Source of the DNA: Monosporascus cannonballus
Taxonomy: Eukaryota; Ascomycota; Sordariomycetes; Xylariales
Length of the DNA: 64,000 bases
Direction: 5' to 3'
NCBI GenBank assembly: GCA_004154925.1
Contig: QJNS01000009.1
Coordinates: 589,516 to 653,515, forward strand
The first letter of the stretch is position 1; each line of letters begins with the position of its first letter. The translations under genes were made by a program, and so were the position numbers. The notes beneath the pieces were generated by a model. It was not told the origin of the DNA, did not search any database, and saw only the letters and a list, made by a program, of their open reading frames with translations. Shown here piece by piece: positions 1 to 13,077 of this stretch.

Positions 1-3000
1 AATGTATTAATTATAATTTAAAACTCCTAGCTTGTATGATCTTCATTTCTTAATACATAATTCATTTATGTTTTTATACTTTAATAAATGTTTCGTAATA
101 TATTTTGTAGTATAGAAATTTGTTATAGATAAAAATATTTTTAATATAATGTCGAAAAGGATATAATTTATTTTAACTAATTATTTTCGAAGCCTCGTTG
201 CTAATTTAAATTATTATTATTATTTTAGTTTTTAACACATATTTTAAAAAAGTATCAAAATCAAAATTTCTTATATATTTTATACATTTTAGTTATGATG
301 ACGTGTATATTTTAATTTATGTAAAATAACTATATTTTTAAAAAGCGATTTAAATTTAAATTTAATAAATATTTTTTAAACAATAATAATAATAATTATA
401 AATTCTTTAATAGATTTAACGTATTTAAATACGAACTTTTAGCCTTTTTTGAAAAGATTTAATAAAATATAAATCATCTAAATTATATTATTATTTAATT
501 ACTCCATTTAACCAATAATTTATAATATTGTTTTTTGATTAACAAGATATATTAACTTATATAAAGCAAATAATAATTCGGTCATAAATATAATTTCAAT
601 ATTTCAAAATAATTGTATTATATATAATATTTATAGGAAATTATAAAGCTAAATACAAATATTATATTTTTTTAAAATAATTAATAAATTTAAAAAATAC
701 TTATAATATTTAATCCTGATTAATATTTATTATTATATATTTATAAAGACTTTTTTTAGATTTAATTTATATATTTTAAAGTAATAATAAATTTATCATA
801 ATTTATATTGCGTTTTTGAAAATTAAAATTGCTTTGTATTAATTGATAATTCAACGTTTATAACCCTTTTACAATCTTATATATATAAATTATATGTACT
901 TTTTTCGTTCTAGAAACAATAATAATAATATCGAAATAATATATAATAAAAATCTTAAAATATTTCTACAATGCATATTCTTTTATTTGTTAAAAATTTA
1001 ATAACATGCTTGTAAGATTTATTAACGCAATTAAGTATCTAAATAACTCCCATTTTATTTTGAACGCTATCTTTTATTTGTATATATTGGTAATTTTAAT
1101 AAAAGTGTTTCCTTTTTTGTATTAAATAATTTAAATTATAAAATATATAAAATAAACTTTTTATCGATAACTAAGAATAATAATGTTCGATTTGTTTAGA
1201 GTAATACCGTGCAATTAATAGTTATCGATTTTTAATTACAATCTTTTACTTTCCTTTTATACGAAAAATATAAAATATTATACAAGTAATTTTAAAAATT
1301 AATTTTATTTTTTGTCTTACTCTTTTTTAACCAATTTTTTTTAAAAAAAATCTATAATGTCTTCCATTTTGAATTTTAAATACATAAAAATTTTGTAAAC
1401 AATCTCTTTTTTAGAAATTATTTCGTATTTCTATTTATTGCTTTTTTAATAATTTTTAATAAGCTTTTTTATAAATATTATTCATAATAATAATATTATA
1501 TTAATATGCTAATGCAATTTTGTAACGGTTTAGTTTTTATTATAACTCGTCATATATTTGTATAATTTTTGTTTAAATTATAATATTAATATACCGTATT
1601 TTTAGTACTTGTTTCTTTTTTATATTTTAATTTCTTTCAAGTAATAGAATATTTATCGTAATATAATATTTACATTTGGCGTTATTTTTAATTAAATACT
1701 AAAACTTATTTTTTATCTTATTTTGTCGATAAAATTTAAAACTGATCTTCTTTAGTTAATTTTATTTTCGATTAGACATTTAAATTTATATAATAGAAGC
1801 TTTTTTCACTTATATTTTAAGTTTTAAATAAAAGAATGTCGAAATTTATTATTTAATATTTTTGAAATAAAAAATTTATAATAAATAATGCAGTAATTTA
1901 TTATTTCGTTATTTTAGACGAAACTTTTATTTTCTACACTGATCTCGTTATAAGGTTTTATCTTATATTTTTATAATAATCTTAATTTATTAGCCATATT
2001 ATATATATTATAATTTTAATATAAAATTTTATAAGTTATTAAAATAACACATTAGTATATTTTATTTTCAATATTTAAGATAATGTAATTATTTCTAAAT
2101 TTTATTATTGCGTTTTTAATTTTATTATTATATGATATTTTTATAAATAATTCTTTTTTATAAATTTGATATATCGTATTTAAACATTTATATATAACGT
2201 AATAAATTATTTTATATATTATCTTTACAGACCTTTATATTTTTACAAGTTATTATATTTTATTATAAATTTATTTTAACTGTTTACTGTTTAGTAATTA
2301 ACTTCTCTGCGTATTATAGTAAACTTTATTACAGTATATATGCGTTATTATTTTATAACTTCTAAATAACAATGTTTAGTTTTATTTTAATATTAACATC
2401 ATTATTATTTATATTAATAATAAAGTTCTAAAATGTTACGATCTTGTAGGTCTAGTTCTGCAGAAACGATTATAACGACAAGAATAATATAACTTACTAT
2501 GTGAATTACATAACAAATAATTATTAACACGTCCGTGATCATAGAAAAATAACAATGATTATAAAGATTACGATTGCTACGGCAAATACGATTTTATTAA
2601 ATTATAATATTTAATTTAATAACGTCAATATTTAAAAAAATACAGTATTTAATATTAAAAATGTAGAAAAGAGATAACTATCATTTTTAATATTATAGCT
2701 TAATGAAGAGTTTCCTAAATATGTAATTTAAATATAAAGATTTAATAATATATCGGATTTTGATTTTCATAAATATAGAATAAATCGATTAGAAAGTTAT
2801 TATTTTTTTTAATAATGTAAAATTAAATTTGAATTTAATTTAACAATAAAGAGTTTAATAAATATAAGATATTTAAAAACTTTTAAAAAGTAATGTTACT
2901 ATTTTGAAAATTGTATTTATATTTAATATAATTATTTAAAAGAAACTAATATTCTATTTCATTCATTATTAATTTTAAAAACATTGTATTAATACAAATC

Positions 3001-5450
3001 GTTAAACGTTTTAAAAGTTTTTATAATTTAAAAATATTTAGAGTAGATTAATTAGATTTAGTAAAATAAAAATATTTATTTTAATTTTTGTATAAATATA
3101 TCTAAGTAAATTATAAATATTATTAATAAAAAATAAAAAAACAATAAAAGTTAAACTTATAAGTATATTAAATTATAATTATATTTAAATAGTTAATTAA
3201 TAACGATAATATCGTATGCTATTTATATTTATAATATTTAATAAGTATCTTTATAATTATTTATCGAATTTCTTTAAAACAATAATTATATATAATGTAG
3301 ATATTATTCATCAATTCCTTTTACTATTATAACTGCATAGTCTTTAATAGGTGTATTATTTTTATAGTTTTTTAATTTTTTTAATTTTTGTTTGTTTCTA
3401 TATATTTAATAACTTTGTTTTAACTTTAGTAAATTTTCAGCAAAGTAATAAAATAATAATATTAGTTTAAATCCTGGAGTAAAATAAATAGTATTAAATT
3501 TAAAGTGTTTAAAAGATTTTCAATAATAATAAAAGGTTATATTACGACGACAAATGTTTTATTTTTATTATTTATATTAATTATAAAGCCGATTCAATAC
3601 GTTTATATTTATTAATTTATATACTTAGAAAATAAGTCAAATTTAAAAATTAATTCAAATTATTTCTTTAATTTATTTATAACCTAACCTTTTCCTATAT
3701 TAATATAATTATCAGTGGTAAAATTGTATTATATTGATTTAAAACGAAGAGTATTTCGAATTAGTATATGTTTTTGTATTACTTTATATAATTATTTACA
3801 GAATAGTTGAAAGTAAATTATTATATTATAATAAATAATAAAATAGAAAGCGAAATTCGTAATTTCGTTTGAAGTTTAATTTGAATTAATATATATATAA
3901 TATTATTAAAATAAATATATGTAAAAAACTATAATTATCAAGTTACTACTTTATAAATACGGTTAAGAAAGATTTTATATAATTCGATAATTGTGTTTAA
4001 ATAATATATTTAAAATATATTAACACTAATACTTTACTTCCAGACATAAAATATTTAAAATATTAATTGTTTATTATATAATATATATTGTATTTAATTA
4101 GAAAATATATTTAATTTACTATTTTACGAGTATTTAAATTATATTAAAAAGCTTGATTTAATAAGGAAATTATAATTATAAATAAAAATACATTAATTAA
4201 ACATATATTTAATTTGAACTAAAAAATATTGAAATAAAAAGTATTTAAAGCGTTTTCAGTAAATAAAGAGGTCTTATTTATGTTTGAAATTTTTTAATAT
4301 ATTTTTACTTATTATCTTAAATCCTTATATATTTCGTAAATTTTCGAATAATCAAAACTTTAATTCTAAATTATTTTATAATCTTAAAGTAAAACCTATA
4401 ATTTTATTCGTCAATCAGTAATTGCTATACTTAAGTTTCGTTAATAAAAATATATAAAGCGATATATTAATAAGTATAACAAGATTTATAAATAGTGGAA
4501 AATAATTAAAACATATAAGACGTCGATAAACGCTTAATAATTAAAAGATAAAGCGTATAAAAATAAAAAACGTTTAGTAGATTAAAAAATTTAAAAAATG
4601 AACTCCGAATTTTGAATTAAAAATGTTAAAAGATTTATTACCTTGAAAAAAAGTAGTTAATACGAATATATATATTATATTTTCTATAATGTTAAACTTT
4701 TTTGGCAATAAAATGAAAATTTTATTATTACAAAAAAAAAAGCTTAAAATAAGGCTTGATATTACGTCTGTTATTAGCTTCGGTTAATTAAACAAAAATC
4801 CACACTTGATATATATATTAAAAAGTTTGTTTTTACTAAAAACTTTCTTATAGAATTTTACTATTTTTATTCGTTTTCTAATACTTTAATTATTAACGAT
4901 TAATATTATAAATATATTTAAATTAAGCTATTTTTCTTAATAACGTTTTTGCGTATTGTAATACAATTTATTTATTCGCAATAATTAAGATCAAATCTTC
5001 TCGACTCCGATAAAATATATAGCTGAAATTATAATTTATAAAGTTTTTTAATATATAACTATTTTGTTATTGCGTTTATTTTTGTCTTATTGTTTTATAA
5101 TTATTCGATTATCCAAGTGAAATATTTAACATATTTCAGTTATCTTATTTTGCTTTTATAAAAATAAAAATAAAAATAATATAAAAATTAACAAATAACT
5201 AAAAACTAATATAAGTTAATTATTAACCGATTAAAAAGTAGGTTTTAACAATGCATTAATTTTTTATTTGACTTTTTTAACAGCTATTAAATAGTTATTT
5301 ATATTAATTCGTAAATCGACACCTGTTTTTTTAATTATGTATAACTATAATAAAAGCTTTTCTATTAACGCCGATATTAATCAAGTGACGTATAAAATGC
5401 GTTAGAATTATAATCAAGAACATCCAATATACTGAATATTAAAGACAAAG
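1..5450. repeat. AT-rich RIP-degraded block (left isochore)
   Basis: This stretch is almost entirely A and T, stop-dense in all frames, with no open frame of note. The composition matches the RIP-mutated retroelement block in the middle of the window, so I infer a set of old, heavily mutated transposon copies. I could not recognise any residual transposon protein or find a paired LTR inside it. The change to ordinary composition is fairly sharp, between about 5385 and 5480. Nothing here can be called a gene. Confidence 0.8.
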
Positions 5451-6271
5451 TCGAAAGCCGTTCAAGGATTCTTATAAAGTATTAATCAAGTCTTAGGGGG
5501 TCGGAGAATACTAATCCATCTACACATAAAGGTGTGGGGCATAGATTGCCCCTATTCCAAGTCAATGTGGAGCCCACGCCGCTTTTCACGTCAACGCCAT
5601 GGCAAAGCTTCAGTCACATTCAAGACGGACAGACCATAATTGCTGAGCAGCTCCCCTTCATTATCCACGCCAGGTTCCAAACATTCCTTAACTTCGCCTA
5701 CCTCCTCGCATGTTATGAAGGGGTCCGCACTTTATGCCATGCTCTCCCTACTCTGTCAACAGTTCCGTTCCGTTCATTCACAACCCAACTTGTATAAACG
5801 CCAATTGTTTTCACAACTCCGGTGTTGACAGCTACTCTAGAAGAAGCAGCGAAGTTGCGCGACATATACGTATTCTGATATTGTGGTATTACCACCATCT
5901 AACCTTAAAAAGCGCAAAACTCGCATCCCCCATCTTACAAGCCGGTGTGGAAAAAACACGTACCACGGAAGCCGCTAACAATACAGAAAATAAAAGGGAA
6001 AAGGCCCGGGGCCTTAGCGCCCCAAGGGTCAAGACATACACGCTTTTAGACCCGGTTCGCCTGGCCTGAAAGCAAAACTCCGATATTCGCGTTCGTCGCA
6101 GTAGACAAACCCCTCCTTTGCCTCCCTCCCTGCCTGCATACTTATCATTTTCCATGCCCCCGTATCCATATTCATCATCTCTCTCTTTCTTAGCAGCGGC
6201 TAGGCTGTTAGTCCCTCCACAAGCGGCCGACAATGATAAAACAGCCTGACTAGTACTCCTACCACCGGCTA
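5451..6271. other. Intergenic region downstream of the first gene
   Basis: Ordinary GC sequence between the AT block and the stop codon of the minus-strand gene ending at 6272. Short open frames occur on both strands but are low in complexity and overlap one another. The part nearest the gene is pyrimidine-rich and probably its 3' untranslated region. I see no other feature. Confidence 0.6.
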
Positions 6272-7552
6272 CTACTTCTTCTCCTCAAAGTAGAAACGAC
6301 CAAGCTGCTTCTCGCCGCCCTTTGGGCTGCCGAGGGCGTCGCCGCCGGCGCTCACGCGGCCCTCCCCGCCATCGAGGCGCTCCCGCACGATGCGCTCGGC
6401 AGCCTCGCGGGTGGCGGGTCCCCCGACGCCCTCGCGGAGGGCGCTCATCTGCGGCTGGCCGGGCTGCTGCACGGAGAGGGGGACGGGGCCGCGGGTCGTG
6501 GTGTCGACGAACATGTCGTCATCGGTGGTGCCGACGTGGCCGCCGCCGTCGAGCGCCACGCCGTCCACGTACTTGGCATCCCGCCGCTCAGCCGCGGCCG
6601 ACGCGCTGACGGGCGTGTCGCACCCCGCGGCGAACTCCACCCTCTCCCGGTTCCTGGCCATGGCGGCCTCGCTGAGGTTCGAGCTGCTCCTCTCAAGGCC
6701 CCATGCGCCGGTCGCACCGGCGGTGCCGGGCAGGGGTCTGCGGTGGTAGATGGGCCCGCTCACTGTGCTGTTCGCACCCTCGCCGAAACCAACTAGACTC
6801 GCGGTCCCGTCGTCGCTCATGCGATCCTCAAATCCGCCGATAGAGCGGTTCGCGAGATCCTCGTCCATGGGGTCGATGGCGCCCGACGTAGAGTCGATGT
6901 CCATCGCGCGGTAGTTGGTATCCGTGCTCATGACGTCCTCCTCGGTGGCATCGCCATCTCCATCGAACTGCTCACCACCCTCGGTGGTCGTCCGCGCACC
7001 GACACTACCTGTGGCGGATGCCGTGCCGACGGTGCTCATCTTAGTCGCCGCGGTGGGCTGGCCGTTGGAGTCGAAATACGCGGGTTGGTTGGCAGCAAAC
7101 TCCTGGGCGAGCAAGCCAGTCGAAGTGGGTGCGGGTTGGGGCGAAGCCGATGTGCCGGGATGGTATAGCTGAGGAGGCGCGCGGAGACCAGATACGCCGA
7201 GGCCAGTGAGTCGACTGATGCGGTCTGCGCGCTCTGCTTCTAAGCTATTGGTAGACGGATTATGATGGTGACCTCGAACACCCCCAAGTCCGTGAGGGTG
7301 ACCGTGGCCGCGATGGCCGTCCTTGATGGCTGTAGTAGAAAGAGCGGACAAGGAGGTGGTGGTGCTGGTCGGTGTACCCCTAGGGAAATGAAGCCATCAG
7401 TACCGATACCAATACTGCTCCCATGACGACCCCACGACCCGTAGCTTGGGGGAGACTCACGGCATCTCAGTTGGAGTGTCCGGGTTAGACGGAGGAGGCG
7501 GGAGGTTGATGAGCATGGGGGCGCTCTGTTGTTGTGACGACGGATGCGACAT
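6272..7552 (-). CDS. Conserved low-complexity fungal protein, unknown function
   Basis: Two exons, 7552-7461 and 7379-6272, joined across an 81-bp intron (donor GTGAGT, acceptor CCCTAG). The spliced frame gives 399 residues. I chose the ATG at 7552 because it opens the frame that continues across the splice (MSHPSS... to ...PTEMPGTPTSTTT). The protein is rich in Ser, Gly, Pro, Ala and Asp. It has a His/Gly-rich patch near residue 50 (GHRGHGHPHG), an acidic middle part, repeated small-residue segments such as MSTVGTASATGSVG and ASLVGFGEGANSTVSG, and a short conserved-looking end GRFYFEEKK. There is no signal peptide or membrane span, so it is probably intracellular and largely disordered. The overall pattern resembles a conserved protein of Pezizomycotina, but I cannot assign a function. 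It lies head-to-tail with the PNS1 gene upstream. Confidence 0.8.
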
Positions 7553-8677
7553 GTTGATCGATTGATAGGCGACGTTGCCGGGTATAGTGTCGTTCCGCAG
7601 AGAGAGGATCGCAAGTCGGGCGGGGTTACAGTTTTCGGGATAGATGGCGGAGAGTTCGTGAGTCTGAATTCTCAACAAAGGCGCGCACGAGTCAGGACTC
7701 GTAAATGCGCGAGTGAAGAAGAATGATGGAGACGGGCGGTGGCGTGAGTAGAGAATGGCGAAGCTGTATGCAGGATGGCCGGGGGGTGTGGTGTTTAATG
7801 CGGCACGAAAGGAGCTCGTAGCCAGGCAAAGAAGAAGAGGGGCCAGCTGCTCCTAAGGTTCGCCTATTTGTTTGAATCGACGAATCAATTGACCATGGGC
7901 TTGGTCTCCGTTATTGCTCCGTATTGCAGGTTCGGCATTGAACCTAACGTTATGGCATCAAATTTAGCAGAGATCTCTTTGTAACACTGAAAGACTTGGT
8001 TGGGCCTGGCAAATAATGTGGAAAAGGAATCAACGGATTCCCCTTGTGAATGATATTGCTCAGGTACTTGGGGTAGGTAAGTAAGTACCTAGGAGCATGG
8101 ATTCTGCCATGTGTCTAAGCTGGTGATTAGCGGGGGACATTGGGCATGACGTAGGGGCTACAAGCTGCCCCACCGTAGTAACTACCTTTAGGTACCTAAA
8201 CTCAATTTGGGTTTAGTGGATGGGGATATGCGTTCCCTAAACTACCTAGTCTATTAGCCCGTATGTCGTATCGGTCATTGCCGCTGAACCACCGTGCTTT
8301 TTCGAAGTTAAAGGGGACGAGTGAACTGTCTCTCAGTCCATTCGAAAAGGGACGGCATGATTGTTCGCGGTGCAAAAGATGGTGACAAACCTGTAGGAGT
8401 CAGAACGTTTCCAACCAAGCATACTTATTGCAGACTCGGCAAAACAAACGAGAGTCGAATTACCCCAAAACCATTTTATTACTTAACTTACACATTATCC
8501 TACGCGGTGGTCTTCCGTAACGTTGTTTGAGACCATAGCTGAGGTTGCTATCTCTAGTTGAACAGAACTACTTCCCAGTGCTAGTACGCCTCCGATAAGA
8601 TATGAAAACCGCATCAGATAGGCAGGCAAGCTGCCAGTTCAATGGTCGCGATCGTGAAGACCCCTTTCTCATACGGG
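7553..8677. other. Intergenic region, probable promoter of the gene at 7552
   Basis: About 1.1 kb between the start of the downstream minus-strand gene and the stop codon of the PNS1-like gene. It includes GGTAGGTAAGTAAGTACC-like runs near 8075-8095 that are common in filamentous ascomycete intergenic DNA. Short open frames are present but lack coding character. I see no RNA gene. Confidence 0.55.
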
Positions 8678-10458
8678 TTATGCATGAATAGCGACCTGAA
8701 CCTGGGGGTAGACTTCCACCATGGCGCGATATAGATCAGGATGGTTTGTCATCAGGGCTTGCGGGTCCCAAGCAGCTCCCACGAAGATGGTATCGATACC
8801 CGAGCTGAGCGGGGTTGTGAATATGTTGCAAATCTGCAGCCCGATGCTAATAATACCCGCATGCGTCAGCCAGTCCGAGCATGGAGTCTGTACGTGTCTC
8901 CAACTTACAGGAATGAAAACGCGATTATGACTGGCGTATAATCCCCGCCGCGATTGTATGCTGGGTTCGTGAACGTAACGTATACGTAGCCAAGGAGAGC
9001 GCATGCGTAGCCCACGAAAATTGCTCCGAAACTCAAGACAGGGCCGATCAAGCACTCGTTGACGAGCGCATCAATGCCCCGGTCCTTGATCATCCTATAT
9101 GCAGGTTAAATGAAGGTCGAATTCGGATGAAGCCGGCTCGGCACTTACTTCCATGTATCTTTCGCTGCCTGGATGTACGGCTTGCCGTACAACGCGATGT
9201 ATGAGAACGCATATCGATTAAGGAACTCCACTGCCCAATCCAAAACGGCGAGAAGACAGCCGAGGATGAGGAATGCCACGTAACCCTAGGTTCGTGCGTT
9301 AGTCACTGCTAAGGGAAGGGTTAGCTCTAGACTTACCAAGATGTTCCCATCAGCTGCCTCGCTCCGCTGCGCGACCGAGCAGAGCTGACGCAAAAAGTTG
9401 ATGATCGCCACAATCAAGGAACCCAAACTGATGGAGCCGAAGCTGTACGTGAGGGACCGCCTGAGAGCCCCCCGCGTCGCACCCTGAGGCAGGTTGTGGG
9501 GGTGGAAATACCAGGAGCCGTAGACACCGGAGATGGTCGTGTGGATGGTGTTCTTGAGCCATTCCGAGATCCAATACATGGCAAAGGTGATGAACACCAG
9601 CAGCCCTGTGACCGTGCCGCTCGAACAACCACCAGCACCTTGGGAGCATGCCGGGTTTGCACCGGGCGAGTACTTAACGTACACGGCGACGAAGGTGATC
9701 GAATACCAGGCCGCCAGCACCGTCGCCAGCAGGCCGCCGAGCGCGCTGACCATGTAGACGTGCCCGTAGCTCTTCGAGACGTCAACGGCGGTCCTCAGCA
9801 TGAGGGCGCTGAATGGGATGCGGGGTATCCACGAGATGAAGGCGAAGATGAGTAATCCCACGAAGACGAGAAAGATGATACCCGCGGCATACGATTTCTG
9901 GTAAAGCATATAGATTGCGGTGACTAGGCCGAAGACGATGTTCAGTATGCCGGTAACCCAGATGAACTGCTTCGGGAACGTGCGGGCCAGCAGCACGTAG
10001 CAGTAACTGAGGACGGTGGCGACGCACAGGACAAACATGAACATGATGATGGTGTTTGTGTTGAGACCGACGCTCCGGGCGCCGTCGTAGATACCGCCGC
10101 CATTGTAATTCCTGGTAGCGGCGTATCCTTGAAGCGAGATTCCAGACACGGCGACGAACCCGAGAAATACGATCAGAAATAGGATCCCAGCCCAGAGGTC
10201 GTTCCACTTCGGCCCCTCGATCTTGAAGGCCTGGTCAAAGTCTGTTTTCTCGCCATAGCCGTTGTGGTTGCCGTAATCTTGGTTCGGCGGTGGAGGCGGG
10301 GGTTGCCCGTATTGGGGTTGTCCATACTGGGGCTGTCCATACGGAGGCTGCCCGTACGGCGGTTGTCCGTATGCTTGCGGCGGTGGTTGGCCGTACTGTG
10401 GCTGCTGCATTTGGTAGCTGGTGTAATAAGAGCCAACCTGTTCGTAGCCGCCCGCCAT
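8678..10458 (-). CDS. PNS1: PNS1 / choline transporter-like (CTL) membrane protein
   Basis: Four exons: 10458-9337, 9285-9149, 9094-8909 and 8846-8678, separated by introns of 52, 54 and 62 bp, all GT-AG. The sum is 1614 bases, or 537 residues, the usual PNS1 size. Start chosen at ATG 10458; the codon upstream at 10461 is TTG. The cytosolic N-terminus (about residues 1-70) is rich in Tyr, Gly, Gln and Pro and contains five YGQP-type repeats. It is followed by FKIEGPKWNDLWAGILF, the typical lead into the first membrane span, and then about ten hydrophobic spans. A loop with cysteines (NPACSQGAGGCSSG) and the NTIHTTISGVYGSWYF segment match the choline-transporter-like family. The last exon carries GIDTIFVGAAWDPQALMTNHPDLY. 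Family knowledge: yeast PNS1 is a plasma-membrane protein whose substrate is still debated; animal relatives transport choline. Identification is firm, substrate is not. Confidence 0.95.
10301..10375 (-). repeat. Five 15-bp coding repeats (YGQPP/YGQPQ) in PNS1
   Basis: Five adjacent 15-bp units on the plus strand (GGTTGCCCGTATTGG and close variants starting at 10301, 10316, 10331, 10346 and 10361) encode the YGQP-type pentapeptide repeats near the N-terminus of the PNS1-like protein. The units differ mainly at synonymous positions, so the peptide is better conserved than the DNA. Confidence 0.85.
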
Positions 10459-11412
10459 CAATGGCGATGGTTAGTATTTATTGTCCTTCTAATTTCTGCG
10501 CTAAAAATGATCGGCGAGAGTGATTCGGAGTCGAGTACTACATATATTCTTCCCGCGTCGATGTTGATGAAACACCAAACATAAAAGGGCTTATTGTTTT
10601 GGTCGGCTTCCCACTGGAATCGGGGTAAACACTCGGGGGATGTCGTGGAGTCGGGCGATGGACAAAGGCACTAAAGCTGGAGGAAAGTGAGAGCCTCATA
10701 AAATTCCCAGGTGAGTTCAAGGTTGCAATCCAGAGCAGTCTTTCAGAGTCAAAGTTTCTACACGAAACCCACAACGGTCCTCGCAACCCGGAAAATGTGC
10801 CGTGACTGCCGTGACTGCCGTGGGGCTCCATGCGAGATCCCTATCCTGAGACGGTTTGATGAATGTGGTGGGGAGCTAATCTCTCAAGGCTAAGATACTC
10901 ATCGTTACTATTGGTCCCGACTCGAATTGACGACCATGGCGCTACTACTACCCCAAATTAATATCGTCATGTCCTCTCAATAGTTCGCCTCTTCAAAACA
11001 AGATACAGACTCGTGACACGGTGGCTCGGCTCGTAAGGTTTAAAGCAAACACGCGACCCGAAATGGTTACAGGCTCGAAACCGTCACAGTTCATAACCTA
11101 GGGTTGAATTCAAATCCGCCAAGAGCCGTCGCCGATCCCGCCCGTACGCTGCTGCGCCTCGCCCGGCCGAGCAGGAATGCTAAATACTACAGTAACAGAC
11201 TCCGAATTCCCTCGACAATGTGACTGACGAACCGGTGTAAAATCCTACTTAGGAATAAGCAGCCGTGGTAATAATAATTGGCCTTGACCGACTTGAAGGT
11301 ATTCAACTTCACTTGGGGCCCAGAGCTGTGGTCTAGACCTAGCATTGTTGCGGCCCTTGTCTTATCCAGAGGCCTGGAGCCGATTTATCCGATTTGGGCT
11401 GCGCCGCTGCCA
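10459..11412. other. Intergenic region between PNS1-like and MFS genes
   Basis: This holds the probable PNS1 promoter (right of 10458) and the 3' flank of the MFS gene. A short direct repeat, CGTGACTGC, occurs around 10800-10822. The open frames here are short and overlap on opposite strands. Nothing else is seen. Confidence 0.5.
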
Positions 11413-13077
11413 TCAACCGCTCCCAATCTCGATTCCCGAAAACACAATTATCGCAGCAACATAACATGCAGCACTCACGAAGTACGGCGTTCCCATAGCG
11501 CTTCCACCGGTCGCGATGCCTCGCACCCAGAGAAATGCCATTAGAGGGGCGCCCAGAAGCGACCCGAGCGTCTTTGTCATCATGACTATCGAGAACAGGT
11601 GCGTTTCGGTCGAGTCATGAGCTTGGTCTTCCTGCTTTGGCGATACCGAAGGAGATTTCAGGAGCGACAGTGTGAAGACGGGAAGTGCCGAGCCCAGCGC
11701 GTAGAATAGAAGAGATGGGAATAGAAGCCAGATTGTACCGGCAAGCGCGATGGCCAAGGCGCCAAATACCGACACGGCCAGGCAGATCCGGGCATAGCGA
11801 ACATTGACCTTGTCCGAAACCTCGGGCTGCGACCGCAGCGCGCCCGTCGTCTGTGTAGACTGTAGGATTTTCGGGATCGCAAGGGTAAGCAGGAGGAAGT
11901 TGATAACCGCCTTCGCGGAAAGCAGGTAGCCGGCCGAGGCAAACGTCCAATGGTACCTTTTCGAGATGTACTGAGCGAGGAGTTTGGTATCGGAGCTGGC
12001 TAGCGCCGTGAGTAGAAAACTAACCAACAAGAGGACAAGGTTTCGAGGATGGCTTGCTACAATGAACCGCACAGTATGGAAACGATCTCTTATTAAACTC
12101 CAGACCGACGACTGCGCTTTCTGCGCCTGCTGGGCTTTTAGGATCGGAGAGGGCATCAGAAGTCGTCGTTGTTCGTCATTGTGGTCCGTCGAGAACGAGG
12201 TTGAATTGCCAATCATATTAGTGCTTGGCAGCAGCAAAATTGTAGGAATCGCCAGCAGAAGCAAACATATTGCGAGGAAAGGGGGGAGCCAGAGTTTGAT
12301 AGACATTGTTAGAGCGGCTAGGCCGGGGCCTAGGAGATTCACCATGTAGGACACAGAGCTCATCCAGCCGAAGTAGGTTGCCCTGCCGGTAGTTAATACC
12401 CCGCGCCAGGATCCGCTTCAATCCAGAGAACTCACCGTGTCACGTATTCATCCGTGAGACCGGCCGCCAGAGCGTATGTTACAGAGTTAAAGATGCAGTC
12501 GCCGCCAAGGATCGAAAGAATGGGGCCAGCAACGATCGCCGCAAGCGGGAGATCCTCGCTGAACCCCACGATAAGCGCCCACGCGATGGTGAATAAGCGT
12601 GGGATCAGATTCAACCACAGGATGGCCTTTTGACCGTACTTCTCACCCATAAACCCGAGAGGTATCGTCATCACGAAGTCTGCCCCGTTTTAGCTTTCTT
12701 CTGCGCATATATAATAAGAGCTCAGGAGCTGGGCAGCTTGACATACCGCCTACGATCCACGCCGTCTCCATCGCCCCAAGCACCCACGCCAGCTGCTGCT
12801 GGATCTCATCGTTCTTGCAGAGTTCCTCGTCGACGCTCCCGTCCGGGCCTATCACCGTCGGATCGTGCGCGCCGTAGTATTCTCGACACAGACGCCGCTC
12901 GACGACTCTGTTCAGCGGAAGCTGATACAGGCTCCATGCGAGCTGCACCGCCAGCAGCAGTGCGAGGAGCGGCCAGATGGCTCCCTTCGAGGCCCGAGGG
13001 GGACTAGGTCCATGTCGCCACACCCGCGTTGCCTCCTCCCCATCACCTGTGGAGGCGATATGACCCTCCTCGTCCAT
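11413..13077 (-). CDS. Major facilitator superfamily (MFS) transporter
   Basis: Three exons: 13077-12747, 12679-12436 and 12382-11413. Introns are 67 bp (GTATGT, ending GCAG) and 53 bp (GTGAGT, ending GGCAG). The total is 1545 bases, 514 residues. I prefer the ATG at 13077 (context CACAATGG) over an in-frame ATG at 13140. The first span (ALLLAVQLAWSLYQLP) is followed by a large charged loop, then ETAWIVGDFVMTIPLGF and the MFS motif-A-like GFMGEKYGQK after span 2. The middle cytosolic loop (about SSTDHNDEQRRLL to SLIRDRF) separates two six-span halves, as usual. It belongs to a fungal MFS group common in Pezizomycotina whose substrates are mostly unknown. The gene is intact and sits next to a decayed second MFS gene on the same strand. 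Its substrate cannot be inferred. Confidence 0.88.

Noticed and set aside
1..5450. A mitochondrial DNA insert to explain the AT-rich left block
   Set aside because: No mitochondrial protein or rRNA pattern is readable, and the composition matches the RIP-mutated retroelements in the same window.
5889..6233. A 114-codon minus-strand open frame
   Set aside because: Low complexity, no domain, overlaps other frames, and sits in the likely 3' flank of the gene ending at 6272.
6322..6749. Plus-strand open frames over the first minus-strand gene
   Set aside because: Arg-rich shadows of a GC-rich coding region on the other strand.
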